This document shows positions 36,139 to 45,050 of a DNA stretch of 64,000 nt, piece after piece. The translations under genes and the position numbers were made by a program. Within the stretch, counting starts at the first letter, position 1; each line of letters opens with the position of its first letter. The stretch is from Methanomassiliicoccales archaeon PtaU1.Bin124 (GTDB lineage: Archaea; Thermoplasmatota; Thermoplasmata; Methanomassiliicoccales; UBA472): contig MVRC01000013.1 of the NCBI GenBank assembly GCA_002067865.1, positions 62,001 to 126,000 of the forward strand, written 5' to 3'. The notes beneath the pieces are model-generated. The model had not been told where the DNA came from. It searched no databases and saw only the letters and a program-made list of their open reading frames with translations.

Positions 36139-39100
36139 ATGCAAGGGACGGTCCGAAGCCCGGCCGTCCATTCGGTTTTTTATTCGTTATCTTTTTATTA
36201 CCAGCAGTGTTATTTAAAAAGAGGAGGTGGAGCCATCCATATCAATGTACTCTACGTCGACGACGAACCGGCCCTGCTGGAGATCACCAAAATATTCCTG
36301 GAGCGGTTCGACGAGATGGACGTCTCCACCGCCGAATGCGTTCAGACCGGCCTGGAGATGCTACGAGACCATCATTATGACATCGTCATCTCCGATTACC
36401 AGATGCCTGTGCATGACGGCATCCAGTTCCTGAAGGCGGTGAGGGCGGAGTTCGACGACCTGCCGTTCATCCTGTTCACCGGAAAGGGAAGGGAGGCGGT
36501 GGCCATCGAGGCGCTCAACTACGGGGCCGATTACTACGTGCAGAAGGGCGTGGACGTGGAGTCGCAGTTCGCCGAGCTCTCCCACAAGATCAGGCTGGCC
36601 GTCGGAAAGAGGCTCACTGAGAACCGCCTGACCGAATCGGAGCGGCGGCTCAGGGAGATGATGGACCACGTGGACATCCTGTCGCTGCAGCTGGACCGGG
36701 ACGGTAAGATCACATATGCCAACACCTTCGCGGCGAAGACGCTGGGTTGCTCGATCTCCGACCTGATGGGCCGGGACTTCTTCAGCGAGTTCGTGCCGCA
36801 GAAGGGAGCCAGCGATCATAAGCAGATGTTCACCAAGATCATGCTCACCGGCAAGCTGACCGGCGAGACCCTGGCCATGCTCCGTTCGCGGAACGGCTCG
36901 GAGCATACGATCAAGTTCCGCAACAGCCTCATCAGGGACAGGCAGGGCAAGGTCATCGGCATGAGCAACGTGGGCGAGGACGTCACCGACCTGCTCAAGG
37001 CCCAGGAGGAAAGGGACGTCCTGGTGGACGTAGTCTCGTCCGTCCAGGTGGAGTTCTACATATTCGATGTGCACGACCTGCACTTCTACTATGCCAACGA
37101 TGCGGCGCTGAGCAACTGGGGCATCACCGCCGAGGAGATAGTCGGTCTCACCCCCAAGGACATCCCCATATCGCTTGACGAGGGGGAGCTCAGGAAGATG
37201 CTGGACGCCCTCCTGCAGGGAGAACGAACGGCACTGGTGTTCGAGACGGAGCGAAGGCGGGCGGACGGCACTATCTACCCGACCGAGGTGCACCTGCAGC
37301 TGTTCGACAACGGCCGCAAGCGGATGTTCATCGCGGTGGCGCACGACATCACCGAGCGGAAGAGGTTGCAGTCGGAGATCAAGATGAGCGAGCTGCGCTA
37401 CCGCGGCCTGGTGGAGAACTTCTACGGCATGGTGTATGTGTCCGAGCTCGACTCGAAGTACCTTTCACAGGCGTATGGCCAGACCGAGTACATCACCGGG
37501 TACGGCGCCGCCGAGTTCGAGAACCGGGAGATCACCTGGACCGAGCTGGTGCATCCGGACGATCTGCACGTGGTGCTGGACGAGATCAAGCTCATCGATG
37601 CAGACCACAGCCACGTGATGAACGTGGAGTTCCGTCTGATGCACAAGGACGGCAGGATGCGATGGGTGAAGAACAATGTCCGGGTGGTATCGACGCAGGG
37701 CAACCCCATCGTGCAGGGGACCATGGTGGACATCACCTCGCTCAAGCTGGCCGAGGAGGAGCTGCAGGCGTCCAACGAGGAACTGCAGGCGGCCGAGGAG
37801 GAGCTGAGGCAGCAGCTGGAGGAGCTGACGGACGCCGAGGAGCGCACGAAGGTGCAGGAGGAGCGCTTCCACAACCTCTTCGTCTCCATGAACGAGGGAG
37901 TGGCGCTGCACAAGCTGATGAGGAACGAGAAGGGAGAGGTGTGCGACTACATGCTGCTGGACGTCAACCCCTCCTATGAAAGGATATTGGAGCTCAGGAG
38001 GGAGGACGTGATCGGCAAGGCCAGCATGAACGTCTATCATGTCCGCGCCCCCTACCTGGAGGAGTACGTCAAGCCCATGAGGACGGGGGAGGCCCATGTC
38101 TTCGAGACCTACTTCCCGCCCATGGACAAGCACTTCCTCATCTCCGCGGTGAACCTGGGCAGGGACCAGTTCGCCACTGTCTTCATCGACATAACCGAGT
38201 CGAAGCGGCTGGAGGAGGAGCTCAAGTCCCAGATGAAGGGCATGCAGGAGCTGCTGGACCTGATCCCCGGCTGGGTGTTCAAGAAGGACACGGAAGGGAG
38301 GTACCTGGCCGTGAACCGGAAGATGCTGGAGGAAGTGCACCTGCCGGCGGAGAAGGTGCTGGGAAGGACCGACCTGGAGATCTTCCCCCGGGACGTGGGA
38401 GAGGTGATCATGAGCTACGATCGCAACTTCCTCGAAGGAGACAAGGAGGAGATCTCCGAGGAGAGCGAGCATATCGCCGGGAACCATCGGATCATCAATC
38501 GCATCTCGATGCGAAAGCAGAGGGACCGGGACGGTAAGGTGAGGAACCTGATGGCCGTGCTGCTGGACGTGACCGATATCGCCCGGGCCAAGGACTCCCT
38601 GCGGGTGGCGAACCGGAAGTTGAACCTCATGGCCAGCATCACCCGCCACGACCTGTCGAACCACCTGCAGGTGATGCGAGGCTACATCGAACTGGCCAAG
38701 AAGAGCTCTGCCCGTTCGGCGTATCTGGACAAGATATCCTCCGAGGTGGACCAGATGGAGAAGGACGTCGAGTTCACCAGGACCTACCAGGGGCTGGGCG
38801 AGGACGAACCCCGCTGGCAGAGACTGGAGGAGGTAGTGGACTCCGTCAGAGGGAATGTTCCAGAGATCAACGTGACGGTGGACGTGGGCGACAGGGAGGT
38901 CTTCGCCGATCCCATGCTGAAAAAGGTGTTCTACAACCTGCTTGACAATTCGAATAGGCATGGTGGCAAGGTGCGGAACGTGCGCATCGGCACCGAGGCC
39001 GACGGTCAACGGCTGCGCATCGTCTACCAGGACGACGGTTCAGGACTGAGCGATGAGAAGAGGAAGGCGCTGTTCAGCGGCGAGGAGAGGGCCGGTTCGG

Positions 39101-39240
39101 GACATGGCATGGTATATTCCAAAGAGGTGCTTGGGCTGACCGGGATGAACATCTCCGAAGAGGGCGCCGAGGGCAAGGGGGCCAGGTTCGTGATCACCGT
39201 CCCGCCCGCCCATCACCGGGTCGGGAGCGGTCCCCATTAG
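36139..39240 (+). CDS. Hybrid sensor histidine kinase: receiver, multiple PAS domains, HisKA, HATPase
   Basis: A cytoplasmic signalling protein of up to 1033 residues. An N-terminal receiver (about residues 35-150; INVLYVDDEPALLE, ISDYQMPVHDG, FILFTGKG) is followed by about five PAS domains (170-290, 290-410, 415-535, 585-695, 700-815) with a Glu-rich coiled coil at 540-580. A HisKA-like box follows, with His838 in ITRHDLSNHLQVM, and an HATPase_c domain (NLLDNSNRHGG, DDGSGLS, SGHGMVYSKEV). It has no membrane segment, so it reads an internal signal. The only canonical start is ATG 36139, but promoter and SD sequences lie inside that extension; initiation at the ATC at 36235 would give the usual IHINVLYVDDE start. 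Confidence 0.85.
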   Translation: MQGTVRSPAVHSVFYSLSFYYQQCYLKRGGGAIHINVLYVDDEPALLEITKIFLERFDEMDVSTAECVQTGLEMLRDHHYDIVISDYQMPVHDGIQFLKAVRAEFDDLPFILFTGKGREAVAIEALNYGADYYVQKGVDVESQFAELSHKIRLAVGKRLTENRLTESERRLREMMDHVDILSLQLDRDGKITYANTFAAKTLGCSISDLMGRDFFSEFVPQKGASDHKQMFTKIMLTGKLTGETLAMLRSRNGSEHTIKFRNSLIRDRQGKVIGMSNVGEDVTDLLKAQEERDVLVDVVSSVQVEFYIFDVHDLHFYYANDAALSNWGITAEEIVGLTPKDIPISLDEGELRKMLDALLQGERTALVFETERRRADGTIYPTEVHLQLFDNGRKRMFIAVAHDITERKRLQSEIKMSELRYRGLVENFYGMVYVSELDSKYLSQAYGQTEYITGYGAAEFENREITWTELVHPDDLHVVLDEIKLIDADHSHVMNVEFRLMHKDGRMRWVKNNVRVVSTQGNPIVQGTMVDITSLKLAEEELQASNEELQAAEEELRQQLEELTDAEERTKVQEERFHNLFVSMNEGVALHKLMRNEKGEVCDYMLLDVNPSYERILELRREDVIGKASMNVYHVRAPYLEEYVKPMRTGEAHVFETYFPPMDKHFLISAVNLGRDQFATVFIDITESKRLEEELKSQMKGMQELLDLIPGWVFKKDTEGRYLAVNRKMLEEVHLPAEKVLGRTDLEIFPRDVGEVIMSYDRNFLEGDKEEISEESEHIAGNHRIINRISMRKQRDRDGKVRNLMAVLLDVTDIARAKDSLRVANRKLNLMASITRHDLSNHLQVMRGYIELAKKSSARSAYLDKISSEVDQMEKDVEFTRTYQGLGEDEPRWQRLEEVVDSVRGNVPEINVTVDVGDREVFADPMLKKVFYNLLDNSNRHGGKVRNVRIGTEADGQRLRIVYQDDGSGLSDEKRKALFSGEERAGSGHGMVYSKEVLGLTGMNISEEGAEGKGARFVITVPPAHHRVGSGPH
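36152..36187 (+). terminator. Hairpin terminator after the flavoprotein gene
   Basis: CCGAA and TTCGG arms (about 36153-36175) enclose a GC-rich loop and are followed at once by TTTTTT. It is placed 20-40 bases after the stop codon of the flavoprotein gene at 36133. It overlaps the 5' extension of the kinase ORF, which argues that the kinase really starts further downstream. Confidence 0.5.
36189..36234 (+). promoter_or_regulatory. Promoter and ribosome site of the sensor kinase
   Basis: Two TATA-like stretches, CTTTTTATTA (36191-36200) and TTATTTAAAAAG (about 36210-36221), precede the strong site GGAGGTGG (36223-36230). No ATG, GTG or TTG in the kinase frame lies within 15 bases downstream; the in-frame codon at the right spacing is ATC at 36235. 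Confidence 0.5.
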
Positions 39241-39335
39241 GCCGCCCGGACCGCTGGAAGAGAGGCCTTCAGGATGAGGCAAAGTCATCAAAGGGATTAT
39301 ATCGAACGGCCGTGCTTGAGGGCCCAGGGGTCCCC

Positions 39336-39731
39336 ATGAAGGGGAGCTATTTGCTGATCCTGGAACTGCCCCAAAGGTTGGAGGTCGTGGTGGGCAAGCT
39401 GGGCAAGATGAGTCTCCAGCCCGGGCTCTATATCTACGCTGGTTCGGCGCAGAGCGGCCTCGAATCCCGCCTGGGAAGGCATTTCTCCCAGGACAAGAAG
39501 AAGCACTGGCACATCGATTATCTGCTGGAGCATGCGGACCTCATCGGGGCGTTCCTGCTGGAGGGCGGGGACAAGGAGTGCGAGCTGAACCGCATGGTGG
39601 ACCAGACTGCTGGCTGCACCAGGGTCGGCAATGGCTTCGGCTCCTCCGACTGCTGCTGCCGCACCCATCTGCACCTCGTCACGGACGAGGCATTGCCGCT
39701 CATCCTGAACGAGCTGCGCTGGATGCAATAG
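39336..39731 (+). CDS. GIY-YIG-like DUF123 protein
   Basis: A 131-residue protein of the DUF123 family, a small GIY-YIG-nuclease-like fold found alone or fused to endonuclease III in archaea. Diagnostic are MKGSYLLILELPQRLEVVVG, LQPGLYIYAGSAQSGLESRL (the GIY...YVG-like pair with conserved Arg) and HWHIDYLLEHADL. A Cys-rich patch, SSDCCCRTHLH, lies near the C-terminus. The start at 39336 is chosen because the family begins with MKGSY; an in-frame codon at 39312 is upstream. Nuclease activity has not been shown for this group. Confidence 0.8.
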   Translation: MKGSYLLILELPQRLEVVVGKLGKMSLQPGLYIYAGSAQSGLESRLGRHFSQDKKKHWHIDYLLEHADLIGAFLLEGGDKECELNRMVDQTAGCTRVGNGFGSSDCCCRTHLHLVTDEALPLILNELRWMQ

Positions 39732-39780
39732 GGGGCGCAGGGGGAACGATTTATATCCCCCTCGTCGATATATTACCACT

Positions 39781-40017
39781 TTGGGGGAATCATCACTGGA
39801 CAAGATCCGCAAGCTGGAAAAGGAGATCAAGGACCAGAACGCCATCCGGGCCGAGTACAACAAGGAGCTGCTGGAGGCCGAGAAGAAGCTGAAGAGCAAG
39901 GAGATCACCCAGCAGCAATATGAAAGGGTCAAGAAGAAGCATGATGACCATTGTGGCAAGATCAACGAGAAGATACAGGCGGCGCGCAGGGGCATCGAAG
40001 AGCTGCGCAGCGAATAG
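39781..40017 (+). CDS. Small coiled-coil protein
   Basis: A 78-residue, highly charged protein made almost wholly of one heptad-rich helix pair: LDKIRKLEKEIKDQNAIRAE and AEKKLKSKEITQQQYERVKK with a short break at KSKEITQQQY. The start is a TTG at 39781; GATTTATATCCC (39749-39760) is a TATA box about 27 bases upstream, so the message is leaderless with a TTG start. This break pattern is common in short archaeal SHOCT-like or coiled-coil proteins. Function is unknown. Confidence 0.65.
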   Translation: MGESSLDKIRKLEKEIKDQNAIRAEYNKELLEAEKKLKSKEITQQQYERVKKKHDDHCGKINEKIQAARRGIEELRSE

Positions 40018-40089
40018 GCGAATGAACTGGAAAGGGCATCGATGCTTCGGCGGCGAAGGTTACAAATATCCTTGGCTGCCTAGTAACTA
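40018..40089 (+). promoter_or_regulatory. Promoter of the structured RNA
   Basis: The gap after the coiled-coil gene holds no ORF. GGTTACAAATATCC (about 40058-40071) is a TATA box with an upstream purine-rich BRE-like stretch. The centre at about 40065 predicts a transcription start near 40090, three bases before the first paired base of the structured RNA. Confidence 0.55.
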
Positions 40090-40450
40090 ATCGGTCCGGA
40101 AGCTCAACGCATCTGGCGAAAGCAGATTGATATCAGCATCATTTGTGGATGATGCCCACGGTGTCTGTCCCGCTTCAACGCGAATGCGAAGGTCTTCCTC
40201 AACCCCATGGATGCTAACCATGGAGAAAAGGCAGATTCCGTAACTTGCCTGCACCGTTGGTTAAAAGTCAGTCGGTGCACGGATGGTGAAGGAAAGTGGG
40301 CGTACGAGTCCCTGCGACCGCGGTGATCTGCAGATGCCCGCGGCGACGACCCGGAACGAACTACCCAGAAGCCTTTAGGCTCCGGACCACCTCTTTCCTA
40401 TGACTCCTTCTACGCTCTGGGGACGGAACGTTCCGTCCTCCCCACTTTTT
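40090..40450 (+). ncRNA. Structured non-coding RNA, family not identified
   Basis: About 300-360 bases without an ORF but with dense pairing. The ends close: GGTCCGGA (40093-40100) pairs with TCCGGACC (40381-40388), extended by GC/GC after a bulge. Inside are a GAAA-tetraloop hairpin in CTGGCGAAAGCAG (~40113-40125) and GCATCAT/ATGATGC (~40136-40155). GCCCAC (~40153-40158) pairs at long range with GTGGGC (~40296-40301). CCATGG/CCATGG (40205-40223), TGCACCG/CGGTGCA (~40249-40279) and CCGCGG/CCGCGG (~40318-40343) complete the set. A TATA box precedes it and a hairpin plus T-run follows. Size and layout suggest RNase P RNA or SRP RNA, but their hallmark sequences (GAGGAAAGUCC and ACAGAA; GGAAG and AGCAG) were not found, so identity is open. 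Confidence 0.6.
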
Positions 40451-40455
40451 TTCTT
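40419..40455 (+). terminator. Hairpin terminator of the structured RNA
   Basis: A perfect 18-base palindrome GGACGGAACGTTCCGTCC (40421-40438), flanked by GG and CCCC, is followed by ACTTTTTTTCTTTC (40444-40457). This is the strongest bacterial-like terminator in the window and defines the strand and end of the RNA. Confidence 0.75.
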
Positions 40456-40459
40456 TCAT

Positions 40460-40549
40460 TCAGCATACCGCCAGATTACAATACCTTTAAAATAGGATGA
40501 TGAGTTTCGGGTTACAATCTTATTAACATCATTGACCTGAGGGTTTCAA
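40460..40549 (+). promoter_or_regulatory. Promoter region of the GlcD-like gene
   Basis: CCTTTAAAATAGG (40481-40493) is a TATA-like box. Two related octamers flank it, ATTACAAT at about 40474-40481 and TTACAATC at about 40511-40518. Each resembles one arm of the palindrome GATTGTAATGTGTTACAATC found upstream of the ABC exporter at 57210. A shared regulator is possible but unproven. Confidence 0.35.
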
Positions 40550-42142
40550 ATGGAGGCGAAAGAGGAAAAGAAGGCAAGCTCCCAGCTGATCGCCCGGCTG
40601 GAGGATGCAATCGGCCATGAGAACGTGAAGACCAGCAAGATGGAGAGGCTGCTCTACAGCCACGACCTTGCCCCTTTGCCTAACGTGACCCAGGTGGGTT
40701 TCATGAACGTCCCCGACGTGGTCGTCAGGCCGCGCAGCACCGAGGACGTCTCCAAGATCGTCAAGATCGCCTCCGAAGAGGGCGTCCCGATCACCCCGCG
40801 CGGCTCCTCCTCCTGGGGTCTGGGCGGTTCCATGCCCTGCTACGGCGGCATTCTCATCGACTTCGCCGCCGCCATGAACAAGATCACTGAGATCGACCCC
40901 GTCAACCTGACCGTGACCGCCGGACCCGGCGCCACCTGGAAGGCGGTGTACGACGCCTGCATGGAGAAGGGCCTGCTGCTCTGCTCCTACCCGTCCTCCT
41001 TCCCATCCGCCACTCTGGGCGGCTGGATATCCACCGGCGGCATCGGCATGGGCTCGATGAAGTACGGCAGCGCCGGCGACAACATTCGCGACATGGAGGT
41101 CGTGATGTCCGATGGGACCATTCTCCACACCGGCACCGGCAAGATCTCCAACAACATGTCCGGCTACGACCTGAACCGCCTCATCGTCGGTTCGGAAGGC
41201 ACCCTGGGCCTGGTCTGCAAGGTGACCCTCAAGCTCATGCCTGGGCCCGAGATCATGAAGCCCATCGCCTACTCGTTCCCGAACCTGCAGGCAGCTGGAG
41301 CCCCCATCCTCGAGATCATGAGGAAGCGCGTGGACCCGCTGAACATCTCCTTCGCCGACGGCAAGCACTTCGAGATGCTGCGCAAGATCGGCAAGCACGC
41401 CCCTGAGGTCGGCGCCATGATCACCATCACCCTCGAGGGCGCGAAAGAGGTCGTGGCCTACGAGGAGAAGGTCATCGAGGAGATCTTCATCAAGGCCGGC
41501 GCGAAGAGGATGGACGACGCCATCGCCCAGCACGAGTGGGACGAGCGCTGCTACGAGTTCCGCGTGCGCGAGATCGGCCTGGGGAACATCCCGGGAGAGG
41601 TCATCGTGCCGATGGACACCTTCTCCACCTTCACAGACCGCCTCTACAAGCTGATGGACGACCTGAAGATGACCGGTGCCATCATCGGTATCATCGCCGA
41701 CAGGAACACCATCATGTTCATGCCGTACTACCTGACGGACTTCGACAACCTGATCAACCTGACCTCGTTCGGATTCAACGCCAAGTTCAACGACCTGGCC
41801 TACGAGTTCGGGGGCAGGCCGATGGGATTCGGCGCGTTCTTCGCCCCGAACCTGGACCGCGTGCGCGGACCGGGCGCCAAGTACATCAGGCAGATAAAGA
41901 CCACCCTGGACCCGAAGGACATCATCAACCCGGGCAAGATGGTCGGCATGTCCATCCGCGGCAACATCAAGATCTCCCCGGTCCTCTATGAGCTGGGCAT
42001 GGGCGCCATGGGCGTCGCCAAGAAGATGCTGCCCCGCGACCACCTGGTCGAGGACAAGATGGAGGCCTACGCTCTGGAGAGGGCTCAGAAGGAGCGCGCC
42101 GAGGCGGTGCACCAGCACCCCAAGGACGACAAGAAGCACTAA
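40550..42142 (+). CDS. FAD-binding oxidase, GlcD / D-lactate dehydrogenase-like
   Basis: A 530-residue cytoplasmic flavoenzyme of the vanillyl-alcohol-oxidase superfamily. The PCMH-type FAD-binding domain spans about residues 50-235, with VPITPRGSSSWGLGG, TVTAGPGATWKAVYD, SATLGGWISTGGIGMG and LIVGSEGTLGLVCKVTL. The C-terminal FAD-linked oxidase domain ends DPKDIINPGKMVG, the family end motif. It is most like glycolate oxidase subunit GlcD or D-lactate dehydrogenase. No HdrD- or GlcF-like FeS partner lies next to it here, so the electron acceptor is unknown. The last ~40 residues are helical and charged. Confidence 0.88.
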   Translation: MEAKEEKKASSQLIARLEDAIGHENVKTSKMERLLYSHDLAPLPNVTQVGFMNVPDVVVRPRSTEDVSKIVKIASEEGVPITPRGSSSWGLGGSMPCYGGILIDFAAAMNKITEIDPVNLTVTAGPGATWKAVYDACMEKGLLLCSYPSSFPSATLGGWISTGGIGMGSMKYGSAGDNIRDMEVVMSDGTILHTGTGKISNNMSGYDLNRLIVGSEGTLGLVCKVTLKLMPGPEIMKPIAYSFPNLQAAGAPILEIMRKRVDPLNISFADGKHFEMLRKIGKHAPEVGAMITITLEGAKEVVAYEEKVIEEIFIKAGAKRMDDAIAQHEWDERCYEFRVREIGLGNIPGEVIVPMDTFSTFTDRLYKLMDDLKMTGAIIGIIADRNTIMFMPYYLTDFDNLINLTSFGFNAKFNDLAYEFGGRPMGFGAFFAPNLDRVRGPGAKYIRQIKTTLDPKDIINPGKMVGMSIRGNIKISPVLYELGMGAMGVAKKMLPRDHLVEDKMEAYALERAQKERAEAVHQHPKDDKKH

Positions 42143-42151
42143 ATCTCTTCG

Positions 42152-42178
42152 GGCCGGAAAACCGGCCCCTCACTCTTC
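42152..42178 (+). terminator. Hairpin after the GlcD-like gene
   Basis: GGGCCGG-AAAA-CCGGCCC (42152-42169) is a perfect seven-base-pair stem about ten bases after the stop codon. The bases that follow are pyrimidine-rich (CTCACTCTTCTT) rather than a pure T-run. The next gene converges from the right, so it may serve both strands. Confidence 0.5.
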
Positions 42179-44971
42179 TTATCCATTCGTCTGCCGCTTC
42201 AGCTCCAGCGCCATGACCGTGTCCTGAAGCTGCCTCCACACCGACGTCATGAGGTGGCGGTCGGACATAGGGATCTCCTTGACCGCGGTGGAGGTGTAGA
42301 CCAGCACGGCGATGATCCGATCGTCCGAGAGCACTGGCAACGCCACGAACGATTCGATGCCCCACGTCTTGGCCCTGGTGCTGATCGACGCCACGTCCGC
42401 CATGAACAGCGGCTCTCCGTCCGCCATGTAAGAGACGATCTCATCCAGCATGGTCGGGTCGGCCTTGAGGTACTCCACGGCCCCGGTGTCAAGACCTCTC
42501 TGGTCCGCCAGGTACGCCTTTCCCGATTCGTCGACCAGGATAAGCACGGAGACGTCGAACTCCCCCGCCTCGGCCACCAGGTCCAGGGTGAGGCGCAGCA
42601 GCTCCTCCTCGGACGCCACATAGGAGCAGGACTGGATCATGCGGTTCAGTGCGACCAGCTCCCTGTTCCTTCGTTCCAACAACCGAATGTTCTTATGCTG
42701 CTCGGTGACGTCCCGAACCAACCCCAGGATCATCTGTCTGTCGTCCAGCGTGACGAACGAGAGCGTCGCCTGGACGTCGTGGAAGGTGCCGTCCTTCCGC
42801 CTCTGCGGCCTCTCCACCACTATGCTCATCTCGCGGCCGATGGCATCGACCCAGTCCCTGACGTCGTTCGGACCGACCTCCATCACCAGGTCCCGCAGCG
42901 GCATGCCCTGGAACTCGTCCAGCGAGTAGCCCGTCTCCCTGACCGCCTTGTCATTGGCCATGAGGATGTGCGGTTTATCGGAATGGAGGTCCAGGATGTA
43001 CATGGCGTCCGGCCCTCGCTCGAACAGCGACCAGGCCGACCGCTCGGCGTTCGTCAGCTTGCGCAGCAGCAGCTTGCTTTCCGTCACATCCCTTGCTACG
43101 CCGATAAGACCGACCGGCCGACCGTTCATGTCCAGCATCAGGCTGATCTTCTGCTCGATCCACATTGGGGGTTCGCCGGGCAATTGCACCTTTGTCTCTA
43201 TGATGCGATAGTTATCTTCTTTCCCCGGCCCGTGCTCGGCAAGCAGCTCATCCCTGGCCCGGAGCATGTTCTGCTGCGTGCTCTCCTCCACGGCCCGGAC
43301 GAGGTATCCCTGCACGTCATCCCGCATGCCCATCCTCATGTGGCGGCGCATGCTCGGGCTGACATAGGTCATATTCATGTCCAGGTCGCAGGTCCAGACG
43401 GCATCGTTCATGTTGAACGCGAGCAGGCGGTACATCTCCTCCGCCTTCTTCAGCTCCCGCTCCATCTCGACCCTCTTGGTGACCTCCCTCGCGACACCCT
43501 GGTATCCCTGGAAGACGTTGTTCTGGTCGTAGAAAGGCCGTCCTCCCACCTCCAGGTGATCGACCTTGCCGTCGGGCCGCTTGACCCGCACGATGAGGCC
43601 GTCGAACGGCAGGCGGTCGTAGATGAAGCGCTCGACCGAGCTGATGGCCTTGACCTTCTCCCCCAGCTCCAGATAGTCGAATGGGGAGGTGCCGATGACC
43701 TCCTCCGCCGGGAAGCCCCACAGCCTGTCGGCGTTCGGACCAATGAAGGTGAAGCACAGGTCCCTGTCCAGCTCGAAGGCGACCGCAGGTACCGACTCCA
43801 TGATGCTCTGGATCCTCGACCGGCTGTCCTCCAGTTCGCGCCGCAGCCGGTCCTCATCGGTCACGTCCCTGACCACCAGGACGATCCGCGTCACCTTCCC
43901 GTCGGCATCGTGCTGTATCGATGATGTCACCTCGATGGTGCGCTGGCCATCGGGAGGGAAGATGTGATACCGCTTCGGCCCCTCCTTTCCGCCGCTCAGC
44001 ACCATGGCGATGTCCCGCCTGGCCCTCTGCCTATCCTCCTCCGGCAGGTGGCGGAAGATCGATGTCCCGACCAGTTCGGCGGTATTGTGGCCGAACAGCT
44101 TGCTGGTGGCGATGTTGACCATGAGGATCTTGCCGTCCGGGTCGGTGACCACCACCGGATTGGGCAGCGACTCCAGCAGGGAGCGGTAGTTCTCCTCCTC
44201 GGCCAGGGCCATCTCGTACGCGGCCAGCCGCTGCGTCTCGTCCATGCAGACGCAGACCATGCCGCTGAACTCCCCGTCCGGGCTGGTCATGGGGACGGCG
44301 TGCATCATCATCCCCCTGGCCTTCCCGTCCGATGCTATCAGCTTTAGATGGAAGTCGCGTAGCGGCCTCCTCTCCGCCACGGCACCGGTCCATGCCGTTC
44401 TGACCCCCTCCCGGTCGATCTCGGGCACCAGTTCCCATATGCCTCTGCCCAGTACCTCCGAGGCATCGTAGCCGAAGAGCCTTCTCGTTCCGGGGCTGGA
44501 ATAGGTCATATGCCCTTCCCTGTCGGTGGTCCATATCCAATCGGCCGCCTCTCCCATGACCTCCCAGAGCCTGGCGTCGGTGGAAGGGACGTGTCCCAGC
44601 TCGGTACTGTCGGCCGGGCCCAACAGCCTATGGACCACCTCGCACCACTCCAGCTCATTGCTCTGTAGGAAGACGTAGGTATGGTCTTGGTTGACCAGGG
44701 CGGCGGCCAGGCGGTCCCGCCCTTCACCGGTGATGACGAAGAAAGGTATGGTGGGCGCGAACACCCTCCACCGGGGCAGCAGCGTCAGGGCATCGACGTC
44801 GCCGCCATGGAAGACGACCACCCCGGACACATCCTCCTTGATGATGATGGGGAAGACCTCCGCCGGGTCGTGCAGCAACCTGACCGACCAGCCATGGGTC
44901 GACAATGACTTCAAGGAGCCCTCCATCTCCTGCAGGTCTCTGCCCAGGCACAAGATCAGCTCGTTCATCCT
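42179..44971 (-). CDS. Multi-PAS sensor protein with degenerate receiver and GAF domain, no kinase
   Basis: About 930 residues, soluble. The first ~120 residues resemble a degenerate receiver domain (LHDPAEVFPIIIKEDVSGVVVFHGGD, FFVITGEGRDR). Then come about five PAS domains (140-265, 270-385, 395-515, 520-640, 650-770) and a C-terminal GAF domain (about 775-930; LVDESGKAYLADQRGLDTG, ESFVALPVLSDDRIIAVLVY). There is no histidine box or HATPase domain, so it cannot autophosphorylate; it may act through partners, perhaps the kinase at 36139, or as an orphan sensor. The start at 44971 (MNELILCLG) follows GGTAAGG; an in-frame codon at 44983 is possible. Confidence 0.8.
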   Translation of the reverse strand, partial: RMNELILCLGRDLQEMEGSLKSLSTHGWSVRLLHDPAEVFPIIIKEDVSGVVVFHGGDVDALTLLPRWRVFAPTIPFFVITGEGRDRLAAALVNQDHTYVFLQSNELEWCEVVHRLLGPADSTELGHVPSTDARLWEVMGEAADWIWTTDREGHMTYSSPGTRRLFGYDASEVLGRGIWELVPEIDREGVRTAWTGAVAERRPLRDFHLKLIASDGKARGMMMHAVPMTSPDGEFSGMVCVCMDETQRLAAYEMALAEEENYRSLLESLPNPVVVTDPDGKILMVNIATSKLFGHNTAELVGTSIFRHLPEEDRQRARRDIAMVLSGGKEGPKRYHIFPPDGQRTIEVTSSIQHDADGKVTRIVLVVRDVTDEDRLRRELEDSRSRIQSIMESVPAVAFELDRDLCFTFIGPNADRLWGFPAEEVIGTSPFDYLELGEKVKAISSVERFIYDRLPFDGLIVRVKRPDGKVDHLEVGGRPFYDQNNVFQGYQGVAREVTKRVEMERELKKAEEMYRLLAFNMNDAVWTCDLDMNMTYVSPSMRRHMRMGMRDDVQGYLVRAVEESTQQNMLRARDELLAEHGPGKEDNYRIIETKVQLPGEPPMWIEQKISLMLDMNGRPVGLIGVARDVTESKLLLRKLTNAERSAWSLFERGPDAMYILDLHSDKPHILMANDKAVRETGYSLDEFQGMPLRDLVMEVGPNDVRDWVDAIGREMSIVVERPQRRKDGTFHDVQATLSFVTLDDRQMILGLVRDVTEQHKNIRLLERRNRELVALNRMIQSCSYVASEEELLRLTLDLVAEAGEFDVSVLILVDESGKAYLADQRGLDTGAVEYLKADPTMLDEIVSYMADGEPLFMADVASISTRAKTWGIESFVALPVLSDDRIIAVLVYTSTAVKEIPMSDRHLMTSVWRQLQDTVMALELKRQTNG

Positions 44972-45050
44972 TACCGTGGGCAAAATGCGATGCGGTAAAT
45001 AAAACGATTCGACGAAGGAACGAATAAAGAAAAGGAGAAGTGGTTTTGAC

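Noticed and set aside
40090-40450. Firm naming of the structured RNA as RNase P RNA or SRP RNA
   Set aside because: The universal core blocks of both were searched by eye on both strands and not found, so only an unnamed RNA is reported.
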